Assembly: GCA_965178525.1 (NCBI GenBank)
Contig: CBCXVS010000388.1
Span: 1-5,847 of the forward strand
DNA from: CBCXVS01 sp965178525
Lineage (GTDB): Bacteria > Tectomicrobia > Entotheonellia > Entotheonellales > Entotheonellaceae
Reading direction: 5' to 3'
Length of the DNA: 5,847 nt
Below the pieces are notes generated by a model. That model saw only the letters and a list, made by a program, of their open reading frames with translations. It searched no databases and was not told where the DNA came from. This document shows, piece by piece, positions 1 through 5,819 of the stretch. The translations under genes and the position numbers were made by a program. How positions within the stretch are numbered: the stretch's first letter is position 1; each line of letters starts with the position of its first letter.

Positions 1-51
1 ACCTGGCTGGGCTCCCTCCATCGTTTGGGGGAGGATAGCCTACCTCATTAA
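1..51. other. Left-edge stretch with no recognisable feature
   Basis: No gene, RNA or repeat is recognisable here. On the minus strand this is where the rest of the luciferase-like monooxygenase should be encoded, but none of the three minus frames resumes the family sequence. It is therefore foreign or rearranged relative to that gene, or an assembly join. Confidence 0.4.
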
Positions 52-74
52 CTATTGGGGAACAACCCTATTGG
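52..74. repeat. 7-bp direct repeat CTATTGG at the point where the monooxygenase gene breaks off
   Basis: CTATTGG occurs at 52-58 and again at 68-74, separated by 9 bp. The right copy covers the last codons that still resemble the monooxygenase family; the left copy contains the premature stop. Short direct repeats at a breakpoint can be left by slippage or by insertion and excision, but a 7-mer pair this close can also be chance. Confidence 0.3.
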
Positions 75-333
75 CGAGCGTCGTTGCCGCTTTGGCAATC
101 GCCGCCGCCGGACGCAGGGGCAATAAGACCGCTGCGACCCCAATGCCAATAGTGGTGGTACGCGCCGCCACGGCCGCCATGGTCGTCAGCGCATCGAAGG
201 TCGGCACGTGGAAGGCGATATGCTCACCAATCCACAGGGTGTCGAAGCCCAGGGTTTCTGCATAGGCGGCCAGCTCCAAATCCACCCAATTGGGTGGGAA
301 AAAGGCCACACCATACCGCAGGTGCTGATCCAT
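52..333 (-). pseudogene. Truncated luciferase-like (LLM class) flavin-dependent monooxygenase, N-terminal third
   Basis: The 93-residue product matches the start of the bacterial luciferase-like monooxygenase family, which are FMN- or F420-dependent TIM-barrel oxidoreductases of about 280-330 residues. Recognisable segments are the first beta strand (YGVAFFPP), the helix and strand AETLGFDTLWIGEHI at about 30-44, the TTMAAVAARTTTIGIG segment at about 55-70, and the LPLRPAAAIAKAATTL segment at about 76-91, which normally leads into LxGGR. Here homology ends after TTLAN and a TAG follows at once, so roughly two thirds of the barrel is missing. The start at 333 is preceded by GAGGA about 9 nt upstream, and in-frame sequence further upstream overlaps the cupin gene and has no family homology. 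It lies 46 bp after the cupin stop on the same strand, so the two may be co-transcribed. A working enzyme is unlikely. Family assignment is firm; the substrate is unknown. Mutation, rearrangement and misassembly cannot be told apart here. Confidence 0.8.
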
Positions 334-379
334 GTCCGTTATTCCTCGTGATTTTCCAGTGCCATGATGTATGTAGCGT

Positions 380-733
380 TTAATCACGCAACGGCACGAA
401 AATCGACACACGCGGCTCATCACCCACTTCGCGCGTGATATGACCCTGCCCCGTGGTGTCTTCAGCAATCAGAATATCCCCGGCTTGCAAGCGCCGTACG
501 CTGCCATCTCCAATCTCGATATCCACTGCGCCTGACACCGTAAACACGCACACGCGGCCTGGGGCATGGTGCCAATCATTGGATCGCTGCAGGTCGAAGC
601 GGCGGATGATAATACCGCTTGCTTCGTGTAGGACGGCTTGATCGGATCGATCACCCAGGGGCTGCATCTGCGGTTCGAGGTCTTCAAAGTGCGATTGTCC
701 GTCTTCTCCGGTGATGATGCGTAGAATAGCCAT
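380..733 (-). CDS. Small single-domain cupin protein
   Basis: The product is 117 residues, the size of a stand-alone cupin, with no signal peptide or membrane segment. The beta-barrel motif 1 region runs at about 54-77: WHHAPGR with His55 and His56, then a strand and the SGAVDIEIGDG turn. It lacks the usual glutamate of the metal site. Motif 2 lies at about 84-98 (GDILIAEDTTGQGH), where Gly84-Asp85 and His98 are the typical conserved positions. The N-terminus (MAILRIITGEDGQSHFEDLE) resembles small cupins that often sit beside oxidoreductases. Function is not assigned; such proteins may bind metal and act as isomerases, dioxygenases or sensors. The ATG at 733 is chosen because GGAAGGAA lies 5 nt upstream and the fold starts there; the frame is open further upstream but runs into the terminator. 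It follows the MoeB terminator, so it needs its own promoter or readthrough. I see no convincing promoter. The truncated monooxygenase lies 46 bp downstream. Confidence 0.85.
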   Translation of the reverse strand: MAILRIITGEDGQSHFEDLEPQMQPLGDRSDQAVLHEASGIIIRRFDLQRSNDWHHAPGRVCVFTVSGAVDIEIGDGSVRRLQAGDILIAEDTTGQGHITREVGDEPRVSIFVPLRD

Positions 734-785
734 AAAAATTCCTTCCGTTGTGCATGCGGATGAATCGTGAGGGTGTCGAGGGATG

Positions 786-820
786 AAAAAACCCGGTGTA
801 TGCGTCCTGCATGCACCGGG
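786..820 (-). terminator. Strong rho-independent terminator after the rhodanese-MoeB gene
   Basis: On the minus strand the arm CCCGGTGCATGC (820-809), the 5-nt loop AGGAC and the arm GCATACACCGGG (803-792) pair at 11 of 12 positions with a single C-A mismatch. Six T residues follow (791-786). It lies 27 nt beyond the TAA at 847, so the transcription unit ends just after the full-length MoeB reading frame and not after the internal TGA. That agrees with the whole 847-2034 region being one gene. Confidence 0.88.
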
Positions 821-846
821 GCGGTTGACCACGTCGACCGAATCGT

Positions 847-2034
847 TTAACCCACACCTGCCGCGATGGGGGCTTCCAATCCACACAGCTCTTCGTAATT
901 CATCAGCTCAGTAATGGTGGGATGCTCCCCGCACAGGGGGCAATTCGGGTCGCGCCGAATACGGATTTCTCGGAACTTCATAGACAGCGAGTCGTACATC
1001 AGCAGTCGTCCGACTAACGGCTCGCCCTGACCCACGATGAGCTTGATCGTTTCCGTCGCTTGAATCACGCCAATCACCCCGGGCAAAACTCCCAGGACAC
1101 CAGCCTCGCTTCACGAGGGCACCATGCCTGGCGGTGGTGGGGTTGGGAACAGACAGCGATAGCATGGGCCGTCATGGGGTTTGAAGACGCTCGCTTGGCC
1201 CTCGAACTGGAAGATGCTGCCATGCACGATCGGTTTGCCCAACATGACCGCGGCATCGTTCACCAGATAGCGGGTGGGAAAATTATCACAGCCGTCGACG
1301 ATGAGGTCGTAGTCCGCAAAGATGTCCATGACATTGTCCGTCGTCAGGCGTTGATTATAGGCGTGCACCTGGACGTCGGGATTCAAATTGCGCAGCGTGA
1401 TTTCGGCCGATTCGGTTTTAGGAATGCCGATCCGATCATTGCTGTGCAGAATCTGCCGTTGCAGGTTGGACATATCGACGACGTCGGCGTCCACGATCCC
1501 AAGCGTGCCCACGCCCGCTGCCGCCAGGTAATACGCCGATGGAGACCCCAGACCGCCGGCACCAACGAGGAGCACTTTGGCGTCAAGCAATTTGCCCTGG
1601 CCTTTTTCGCCAATCTGACTGAGCAGAAAATGACGGCTGTAACGCTCGAGTTGCTCATCGCTCAATTGCCGGTCGCGCACGATGGCGTAACCCTCATCCT
1701 TCCATCGCGTAATCCCGCCAGCCATGGAGGCGACATGCTCGTAGCCCATGTCACGCAGAACACGTCCGGCCAGGAGCGACCGCACACCGCCCGCACAGTA
1801 GATCACTACGTCTTGAGAGGTGTCGGGCACTTGCCCCGTGACTTGCATCTCCAGAAAACCCCGCGGCACGGAAATCGCACCCTCAATATAGCCGGTGCGC
1901 ACTTCGTCTTTTTCCCGCACATCGAGTAAAACAAAATTCTCGCCACGTTCGCGGCGCTCGTCGACTTCCTCGACGCTCACTTCCGGCACGCATTGCCGGG
2001 CTTCTTCGAGGAAATCGTGTTGCGTTTTTGCCAT
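847..2034 (-). CDS. moeB: Rhodanese-MoeB/ThiF fusion (E1-like sulfur-carrier adenylyltransferase) with in-frame TGA at the conserved cysteine; candidate selenoprotein
   Basis: Read through one TGA, the product is 395 residues. A rhodanese domain (about 17-120) has the active-site loop CAGGVR with Cys80. A ThiF/MoeB adenylation domain follows, with the start motif LSDEQLERYSRHFLL (124-138), nucleotide loop GAGGLGS (158-164), NLQRQ (190-194) and DGCDNFPTRYLVND (247-260). CxxC pairs at Cys291/Cys294 and Cys365/Cys368 form the usual zinc site. Codon 308 is TGA, in PPPPGMVPS-TGA-SEAGVLGVLPGVIG, where the family has its crossover-loop cysteine (equivalent by motif to ThiF Cys184, MoeB Cys187, Uba4 Cys225). 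The family adenylates the C-terminal glycine of MoaD/ThiS-like carriers, and the rhodanese can supply persulfide sulfur. The ATG at 2034 has AAGGAG 7 nt upstream. Ending at TGA would leave 307 residues with half a zinc site. Sec is my preferred reading because the codon matches Cys, a SECIS-like hairpin follows and the terminator lies past the TAA. A TGC/TGT-to-TGA mutation or a base error remains possible. Confidence 0.85.
1076..1098 (-). promoter_or_regulatory. Candidate bacterial SECIS hairpin downstream of the MoeB TGA
   Basis: On the minus strand the arm GTCCTGGG (1098-1091) pairs with CCCGGGGT (1083-1076) over 8 bp, five Watson-Crick and three G-U. They enclose the 7-nt loop AGTTTTG (1090-1084). 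The loop begins 21 nt after the TGA and has G at its second position followed by U. The general outline for bacterial SECIS elements is an apical loop roughly 16-37 nt after UGA, a short loop, a G among the first two loop bases and a stem of at least 4 bp. All are met. The coding constraint of GVLGVLPGV could produce GC-rich complementarity by chance, so this supports but does not prove recoding. Confidence 0.55.
1111..1113 (-). other. In-frame TGA, candidate selenocysteine codon (residue 308)
   Basis: The codon order on the minus strand is CCC TCG TGA AGC GAG GCT GGT GTC, encoding P-S-stop-S-E-A-G-V. Family members have P-S-C-x-E-A-G-V, so one third-position base (TGC or TGT to TGA) separates it from cysteine. 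No frame change occurs on either side. The next base is A, a context in which release is usually efficient, so recoding would need a strong SECIS. Confidence 0.65.
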
Positions 2035-2250
2035 CGGTTGCTCCTTACGTAACGATCCTCTCTGGCCTCCGAAATCTTTCCAGGTCTGGCACGCCATGGT
2101 CTTGAGAAGAGATGAGTAACGCCTGAGTGGTTCGGTTGGAGAGAATTGGATAACAGTATTACACTAAAGGCTTCAAGCCGAAATAGCAAGCGTATTTTCC
2201 TGTATCCTTCCTCAAAACTCGCACCTCTTCCGATCTATTCCCTCTTGCCA

Positions 2251-2279
2251 TTGACTCATCGGGGGATCAAGGCTAGGAT
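2251..2279 (+). promoter_or_regulatory. Sigma-70-type promoter for the 2-oxoacid dehydrogenase operon
   Basis: A -35 box TTGACT (2251-2256) and a -10 box TAGGAT (2274-2279) are separated by exactly 17 bp, matching 5/6 and 4/6 of consensus. Initiation would fall near 2286, giving a leader of about 105 nt before the E1 alpha ATG at 2391. No better promoter is visible nearer the gene. Confidence 0.55.
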
Positions 2280-2298
2280 GAACCTCGCTGCTGACCAG

Positions 2299-2343
2299 GA
2301 CACGGCGGAGAGCGTGGGTGAGCGTAGCCCGTGTCAACGACAC
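2299..2343 (+). promoter_or_regulatory. Overlapping inverted repeats in the operon leader
   Basis: GACACGG (2299-2305) is perfectly complementary to CCGTGTC (2329-2335), a 7-bp stem around 23 nt. The same GTGTC (2331-2335) can instead pair with GACAC (2339-2343) across 3 nt, a 13-bp dyad. The two pairings are mutually exclusive. The region could be an operator just downstream of the promoter or a simple leader structure; no run of T follows, so it is not a terminator. Confidence 0.3.
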
Positions 2344-2390
2344 TGCGATTCGCCCGCAGGATGAGGATAAGCCAGGACAAGGAGGAAGCG

Positions 2391-3369
2391 ATGCCAGTTG
2401 AAGCGCCATCGGCGGAAAAGCTCATCGAGATGTATACGCGTATGTGGCGGATTCGCCAGTTTGAGGAGCAAGCGGAGTATCAATCCAGCCAAGGCAAGGT
2501 GCTCGGAGCGCTCCACACCTATATTGGAGAAGAAGGCGTGTAGGCGTTCAGCCCATCTCAATGATACAGATTACATCACGAGTACGCACCGGGGCCATGG
2601 GCACTGTATTTCCAAAGGGGCCGATATCCAGCGCATGATGGCCGAGCTCTTTGGCCGTGTGGATGGCTACTGCAAGGGCAAAGGCGGGTCCATGCACATC
2701 GCCGATTTTGCCGTCGGTATGCTGGGCGCCAACGGCATTGTTGCCGGGGGCTTTGGCCTGGCCACCGGAGCCGCATTGGCGGCGCAGATGCACGGCAGTG
2801 GGCAGGTCGCGGTCTGTTTCTTTGGCGATGGGGCTGCAAATCGCGGCCCCTTTCATGAGAATATCAATATTGGAGCGGTCTGGAAACTGCCCGTGGTCTA
2901 TGTGTGCGAGAATAATCAGTATGCGCAGTGGACGCCGCAAAAGGATATCACGCTGGTCACCGATATCTCTACGATGTCTGCGGCGTACGGTATTCCGGGA
3001 CTGCAAGTCGATGGCATGGATGCCCTCGCGGTGTACGAGGCGGCGGGGGAGGCGATCGATCGTGCCCGGCGCGGTGAAGGGCCATCGCTGCTCGAGTGCA
3101 AGACGTACCGCTTTCACGGCCACAATTTCGGCGATCCGCAACAGTATCGGACGCGGGAAGAGATCGCAGAGTGGATGGAAAACAACGATGCCATCACCCG
3201 CCTGGGGACGGACTTGAAGGATCAGGGAATCCTGACGGACGAGCAGGACGCCGCCCTGCAACAACAGGTGGCTGACGAGATTCAGGAAGCCGTGCGGTTT
3301 GCCGAGGCGAGTCCGTATCCGACTCCGGATGAGCTCTACAAGGATGTCTACTCGTATGATATCGCCTAG
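2391..3369 (+). pseudogene. 2-oxoacid (pyruvate/acetoin-type) dehydrogenase E1 component, alpha subunit, frameshifted near its N-terminus
   Basis: The family binds thiamine diphosphate with E1 beta and decarboxylates a 2-oxoacid, or cleaves acetoin, passing the acyl group to E2 lipoyl. The first 50 residues (2391-2540) are normal, ending LGALHTYIGEEGV, then TAG. Homology resumes at about 2548 in the next plus frame as SAHLNDTDYITSTHRGHGH and runs to TAG at 3367-3369. Relatives have about four residues (AVGV-like) in between; only seven bases remain, so about five are missing. The rest looks intact: GKGGSMHIAD, LGANGIVAGG, the diphosphate motif GDGAANRG...ENN (2824-2916), and the loop FHGHNFGDPQQYRTREE. 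AAGGAGG lies 5 nt before the ATG. Without the lesion it would be about 327 residues, normal for AcoA/PdhA. As written no whole subunit can be made. E1 beta follows after 60 bp. Whether this is true decay or a sequence error is open; substrate is not decided by sequence. Confidence 0.9.
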
Positions 3370-3429
3370 CAGCGACACGTGCCGACGTGACGCGACGGAA
3401 CCGGCTTGTTGCTGGAGGGGAGAAAAGCT

Positions 3430-4401
3430 ATGCCGAAGATGAGTATGACTGCCGCGATTCGTGAAGCCCTGCATGAAGAGATGGCCCGAGACGAAACGAT
3501 TTTTATCATGGGTGAAGATGTTATTGCCCATGGCGGACCCTATGCCATTACCCGGGGTATCGCGGAAAAATACCCGGGCCGTATCCGCCAAACGCCGATT
3601 TCTGAAGCCGGCATTGTGGGCACGGCGGTGGGCGCCGCCCTGTGCGGCATGCGACCGGTGGCGGAAATTATGTATGTCGACTTCATTACCTGCGCCATGG
3701 ATGAGGTCGTCAACCAGATGGCAAAGGTCCGCTACATGTTTGGCGGCCAGACGGATGTGCCGGTTGTGCTACGGCTGCCATCGGGCTCGGCACGCCTGAT
3801 TGCGGCGCAGCATTCGCAATGCCTAGAGGCGTGGTTTACGCATGTGCCGGGACTGCAAGTGGCGGTGCCGTCGTCGCCGTACGATGCCAAGGGGTTGATG
3901 AAGTCGGCGCTACGTGGCAAGGACCCGGTCATTTTTATTGAGTATAAACGCATCTATACGGCTGAAGGCGAGGTGCCAGAGGGCGACTATACGGTGCCGT
4001 TCGGCCAGGCTGATGTCAAGCGCGAAGGACGGGATGTGACCATTGTGGCCACGGGACCGATGGTGAACAAGGCGCTGGAGGCGGCGGAGAGGCTATCCCC
4101 GGAGGGTATTGAAGTCGAAGTGGTCGATCCGCGCACGCTCGTGCCCTTGGATAAGGCGACGATTTTCGCCTCGGTGGAGAAGACCAACCGCGTGGTCGTA
4201 ACGGACGAGGAAGTCCGGCGAGGCGGATCGAGTGCGGAACTGGCGGCGCTGATTGCCGAGGAGTGTTTTGATGCGCTCGATGCCCCGGTGAAGCGCGTGG
4301 CCGCGGCGGATGTTCCCATGCCGTTTAGTCCGGAGTTGGAAAAACTCGTCGTGCCCACGGCTGACAACCTGGTGGCCGCAGTGCGGGACTTAGTCGGCTA
4401 G
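3430..4401 (+). CDS. 2-oxoacid (pyruvate/acetoin-type) dehydrogenase E1 component, beta subunit
   Basis: The 323-residue product is the usual length for AcoB/PdhB-type beta subunits, which form an alpha2beta2 heterotetramer and help bind thiamine diphosphate. Visible motifs are MTAAIREALHEEM (6-18), MGEDV (27-31), ISEAG (57-61) with Glu59 as the expected cofactor-activating glutamate, VDFITCAMDEVVNQMAK (83-99), FGGQTDVPVVLR (104-115), AAQHSQ (125-130) with the conserved His128, and the C-terminal transketolase-type domain starting around 190, with VEVVDPRTLVPLD and VVTDEEVRRGG. The ATG at 3430 is preceded by GGAGGGGAG, 7 nt away; later ATG codons at residues 4 and 6 are less well spaced. It sits 60 bp after E1 alpha and 12 bp before E2, clearly one operon. 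Sequence alone cannot separate pyruvate from acetoin or branched-chain oxoacid as substrate; the HSQ and FGGQ motifs favour the pyruvate/acetoin group. Nothing looks broken. Confidence 0.95.
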   Translation: MPKMSMTAAIREALHEEMARDETIFIMGEDVIAHGGPYAITRGIAEKYPGRIRQTPISEAGIVGTAVGAALCGMRPVAEIMYVDFITCAMDEVVNQMAKVRYMFGGQTDVPVVLRLPSGSARLIAAQHSQCLEAWFTHVPGLQVAVPSSPYDAKGLMKSALRGKDPVIFIEYKRIYTAEGEVPEGDYTVPFGQADVKREGRDVTIVATGPMVNKALEAAERLSPEGIEVEVVDPRTLVPLDKATIFASVEKTNRVVVTDEEVRRGGSSAELAALIAEECFDALDAPVKRVAAADVPMPFSPELEKLVVPTADNLVAAVRDLVG

Positions 4402-4413
4402 AGGAGGCATGCC

Positions 4414-5814
4414 ATGGCCATCAAATTTGGCATGCCCAGCTTAGGGCACACGATGGAGAAGGGTAAAGTCATCGAGTGGCTGAAGCAGGAAGGGGATTCC
4501 CTGGTCAAAGGTGAACCGATCGTGGTGATCGAGACTGATAAAGTGGTCACCGAAGTCGAAACCCCATCAGAGGGGGTGTTATGGCGGATCATCGTGGCTC
4601 CGGAGGAAGAACGCCCCATTGGCGCGACTCTGGCGCTCCTGGCCGCTCCTGGCGAAACGCTCAGCGCGACAGATATTGAACAACTGCTTGGCGAGGAGAC
4701 GCCGCGTGCTACGGTAGCCGCGCCGGTTGCAGCTGTGGCTGCCGCCCCGCCTGCTGTCGCGCCGCCGGTGCCGCAGGATGCGGGGGAGCGGGTGAAGATG
4801 TCCCCTGTGGCGCGTAAATTGGCGCAGGAACGCGGCATTGATCCGGCTATGATTCAAGGATCGGGTCCCGGCGGCCGCATCACCAAGGAGGACGTGTTGC
4901 AAGCGGTCGAGGTGGCGGCCGCAGCGCCAGCCGTGACAACGGAGGCGCGCGTCAAAATTTCGCCCATTGCGCGGAAGCTGGCAGAGGAATATGACATCAA
5001 TCCGGCGACTGTGCCTGGAACCGGCCCCGGCGGGCGGATCACGAAAGACGATATCCGGCAGGTGGTGGAGGCTGCGAAAGCGGTGCCTACCGCAACCGTC
5101 CTCTCATCCGATGGACCGCTGGGTGTGATGCAGACGATTCCGCTAAGTGGTATTCGTGGCCGGGTGGCAGAGCGCATGTTCCAGAGTTGCAATACCATTC
5201 CGCGTGTGACGGAAGTCATGCACGTGGATATGAGCGCGACCGTTGCCTTCCGCGAAGCGATGATGGGGCAGTGGGAGCAGCAATTTGGCCTGCGTATCTC
5301 GCTCAACGATATGATTACTAAGGCCGTTGCCGTCGCACTCAGCCGCTATCCACGCCTGAACGCCACGCTCGTTGAGCAGGAAGTGCGCGTCCATGATCAG
5401 ATCAATATCGGGGTGGCGGTGAACCTCGACGAAGGACTGATCGTGCCTGTGGTGCGGCGTGTCGATCAGAAAGATCTGGGACAGATTGCCCGCGAGAGCC
5501 GGGAATTGGCTGAGAAGGCCCGCGCTGGCCGCTTGCAGTTGGATGATCTCAGTGACGGCACCTTTACCATCACCAACCTGGGCACGACGGGTATCGATCT
5601 GTTTACGCCGATTATCAACCCGCCCCAGGTGGCGATCCTCGGCGTGGGCATGGTACAGCGTCGGCCGGTGGCCGTGGGAGATGCCTTGGCCATTCGGCCG
5701 TCCGCCTATCTCTGTCTGGTGTTTGATCATCGCGCTTTGGATGGCGTGCCCGCGGCGTATTTCTTACAAGCGTTACAGCAGTTGCTGGCCAAGCCTCAGG
5801 ACTACGCGCTCTGA
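4414..5814 (+). CDS. Dihydrolipoamide acyltransferase (2-oxoacid dehydrogenase E2) with two tandem E1/E3-binding domains
   Basis: This 466-residue E2 core subunit moves the acyl group from E1 to CoA. Residues 1-80 are one lipoyl domain, with Lys43 in ETDKV as the lipoylation site. An Ala/Pro-rich linker (about 97-122) follows. Then come two peripheral-subunit-binding domains, about 126-166 (RVKMSPVARKLA ... GSGPGGRITKEDV) and 179-220 (RVKISPIARKLA ... GTGPGGRITKDDI), separated by a short Ala-rich linker. The catalytic domain starts near 237 with a typical ISGIRGRVAERM-like entry (SGIRGRVAERM) and ends with the CoA acyltransferase motif DHRALDG (438-444), where His439 and Asp443 are the catalytic positions. 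GAGGAGG overlapping the E1 beta stop is the ribosome binding site, 6 nt before the ATG, which suggests translational coupling. One binding domain is usual, so the second is notable. It ends with TGA at 5812-5814, here an ordinary stop. No E3 gene is in the window. Confidence 0.95.
   Translation: MAIKFGMPSLGHTMEKGKVIEWLKQEGDSLVKGEPIVVIETDKVVTEVETPSEGVLWRIIVAPEEERPIGATLALLAAPGETLSATDIEQLLGEETPRATVAAPVAAVAAAPPAVAPPVPQDAGERVKMSPVARKLAQERGIDPAMIQGSGPGGRITKEDVLQAVEVAAAAPAVTTEARVKISPIARKLAEEYDINPATVPGTGPGGRITKDDIRQVVEAAKAVPTATVLSSDGPLGVMQTIPLSGIRGRVAERMFQSCNTIPRVTEVMHVDMSATVAFREAMMGQWEQQFGLRISLNDMITKAVAVALSRYPRLNATLVEQEVRVHDQINIGVAVNLDEGLIVPVVRRVDQKDLGQIARESRELAEKARAGRLQLDDLSDGTFTITNLGTTGIDLFTPIINPPQVAILGVGMVQRRPVAVGDALAIRPSAYLCLVFDHRALDGVPAAYFLQALQQLLAKPQDYAL
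4789..5073 (+). repeat. Internal duplication in E2: two peripheral-subunit-binding domains
   Basis: The segments 4789-4911 and 4948-5073 encode two copies of the same roughly 41-residue domain. At protein level they share RVK-SP-ARKLA-E, then GPGGRITK-D. At DNA level synonymous and nonsynonymous changes are scattered throughout, so the duplication is not recent and is unlikely to be an assembly artefact. Confidence 0.85.
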
Positions 5815-5819
5815 TGTAA

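Larger units (their letters stand above)
2035..2390. other. Divergent intergenic control region between moeB and the dehydrogenase operon
   Basis: This 356-bp gap separates the minus-strand MoeB fusion from the plus-strand E1 alpha gene. It is more AT-rich than the genes, most clearly at 2140-2240. It holds the two Shine-Dalgarno sites, one good plus-strand promoter (2251-2279) and inverted repeats at 2299-2343. No open frame in it resembles a protein. No minus-strand promoter stands out; TTGCTA with TAGTGT 17 nt later, between about 2192 and 2164, is the least bad candidate. I see no sigma-54 type -24/-12 element, which some acetoin operons use. Confidence 0.6.

Noticed and set aside
847..1086. 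A separate small gene starting with TTG just after the MoeB TGA
   Set aside because: The 79-residue product is the exact C-terminal continuation of MoeB in the same frame, with no ribosome binding site before the TTG. It is better read as part of one gene.
1111..1113. Whole-genome reassignment of TGA to Trp or Gly
   Set aside because: Trp is encoded by TGG in these genes, E2 ends at TGA, and the TGA here replaces a conserved Cys rather than Trp or Gly.
1060..1929. Long plus-strand open frame of 289 codons opposite the rhodanese-MoeB gene
   Set aside because: Its product is rich in His, Arg and Val with no family resemblance, while the opposite strand encodes clear rhodanese and ThiF motifs. 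It is a codon-bias shadow.
2084..2100. TGGCAC sequence as a sigma-54 -24 box, as in some acetoin operons
   Set aside because: There is no TTGC-like -12 element at the needed spacing, and it is about 300 bp from the operon start.
2169..2179. Short palindrome GGCTT-C-AAGCC in the intergenic region
   Set aside because: Five-base arms around one base are expected by chance and match no operator that I can name.
2538..2547. Programmed +1 frameshift in E1 alpha
   Set aside because: No slippery run or recognised shift motif is present, and the joined product would lack about two conserved residues. A lesion or sequence error fits better.
3376..3389. CACGT-GCCG-ACGTG hairpin in the E1 alpha to E1 beta gap
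   Set aside because: The stem is only 5 bp with no T run. It is not a terminator and too short to call a regulatory element.
2548..3591. Long minus-strand open frame of 347 codons opposite E1 alpha and the start of E1 beta
   Set aside because: It spans two plus-strand genes and their gap, has no recognisable domain, and the plus strand carries conserved thiamine-enzyme motifs throughout.
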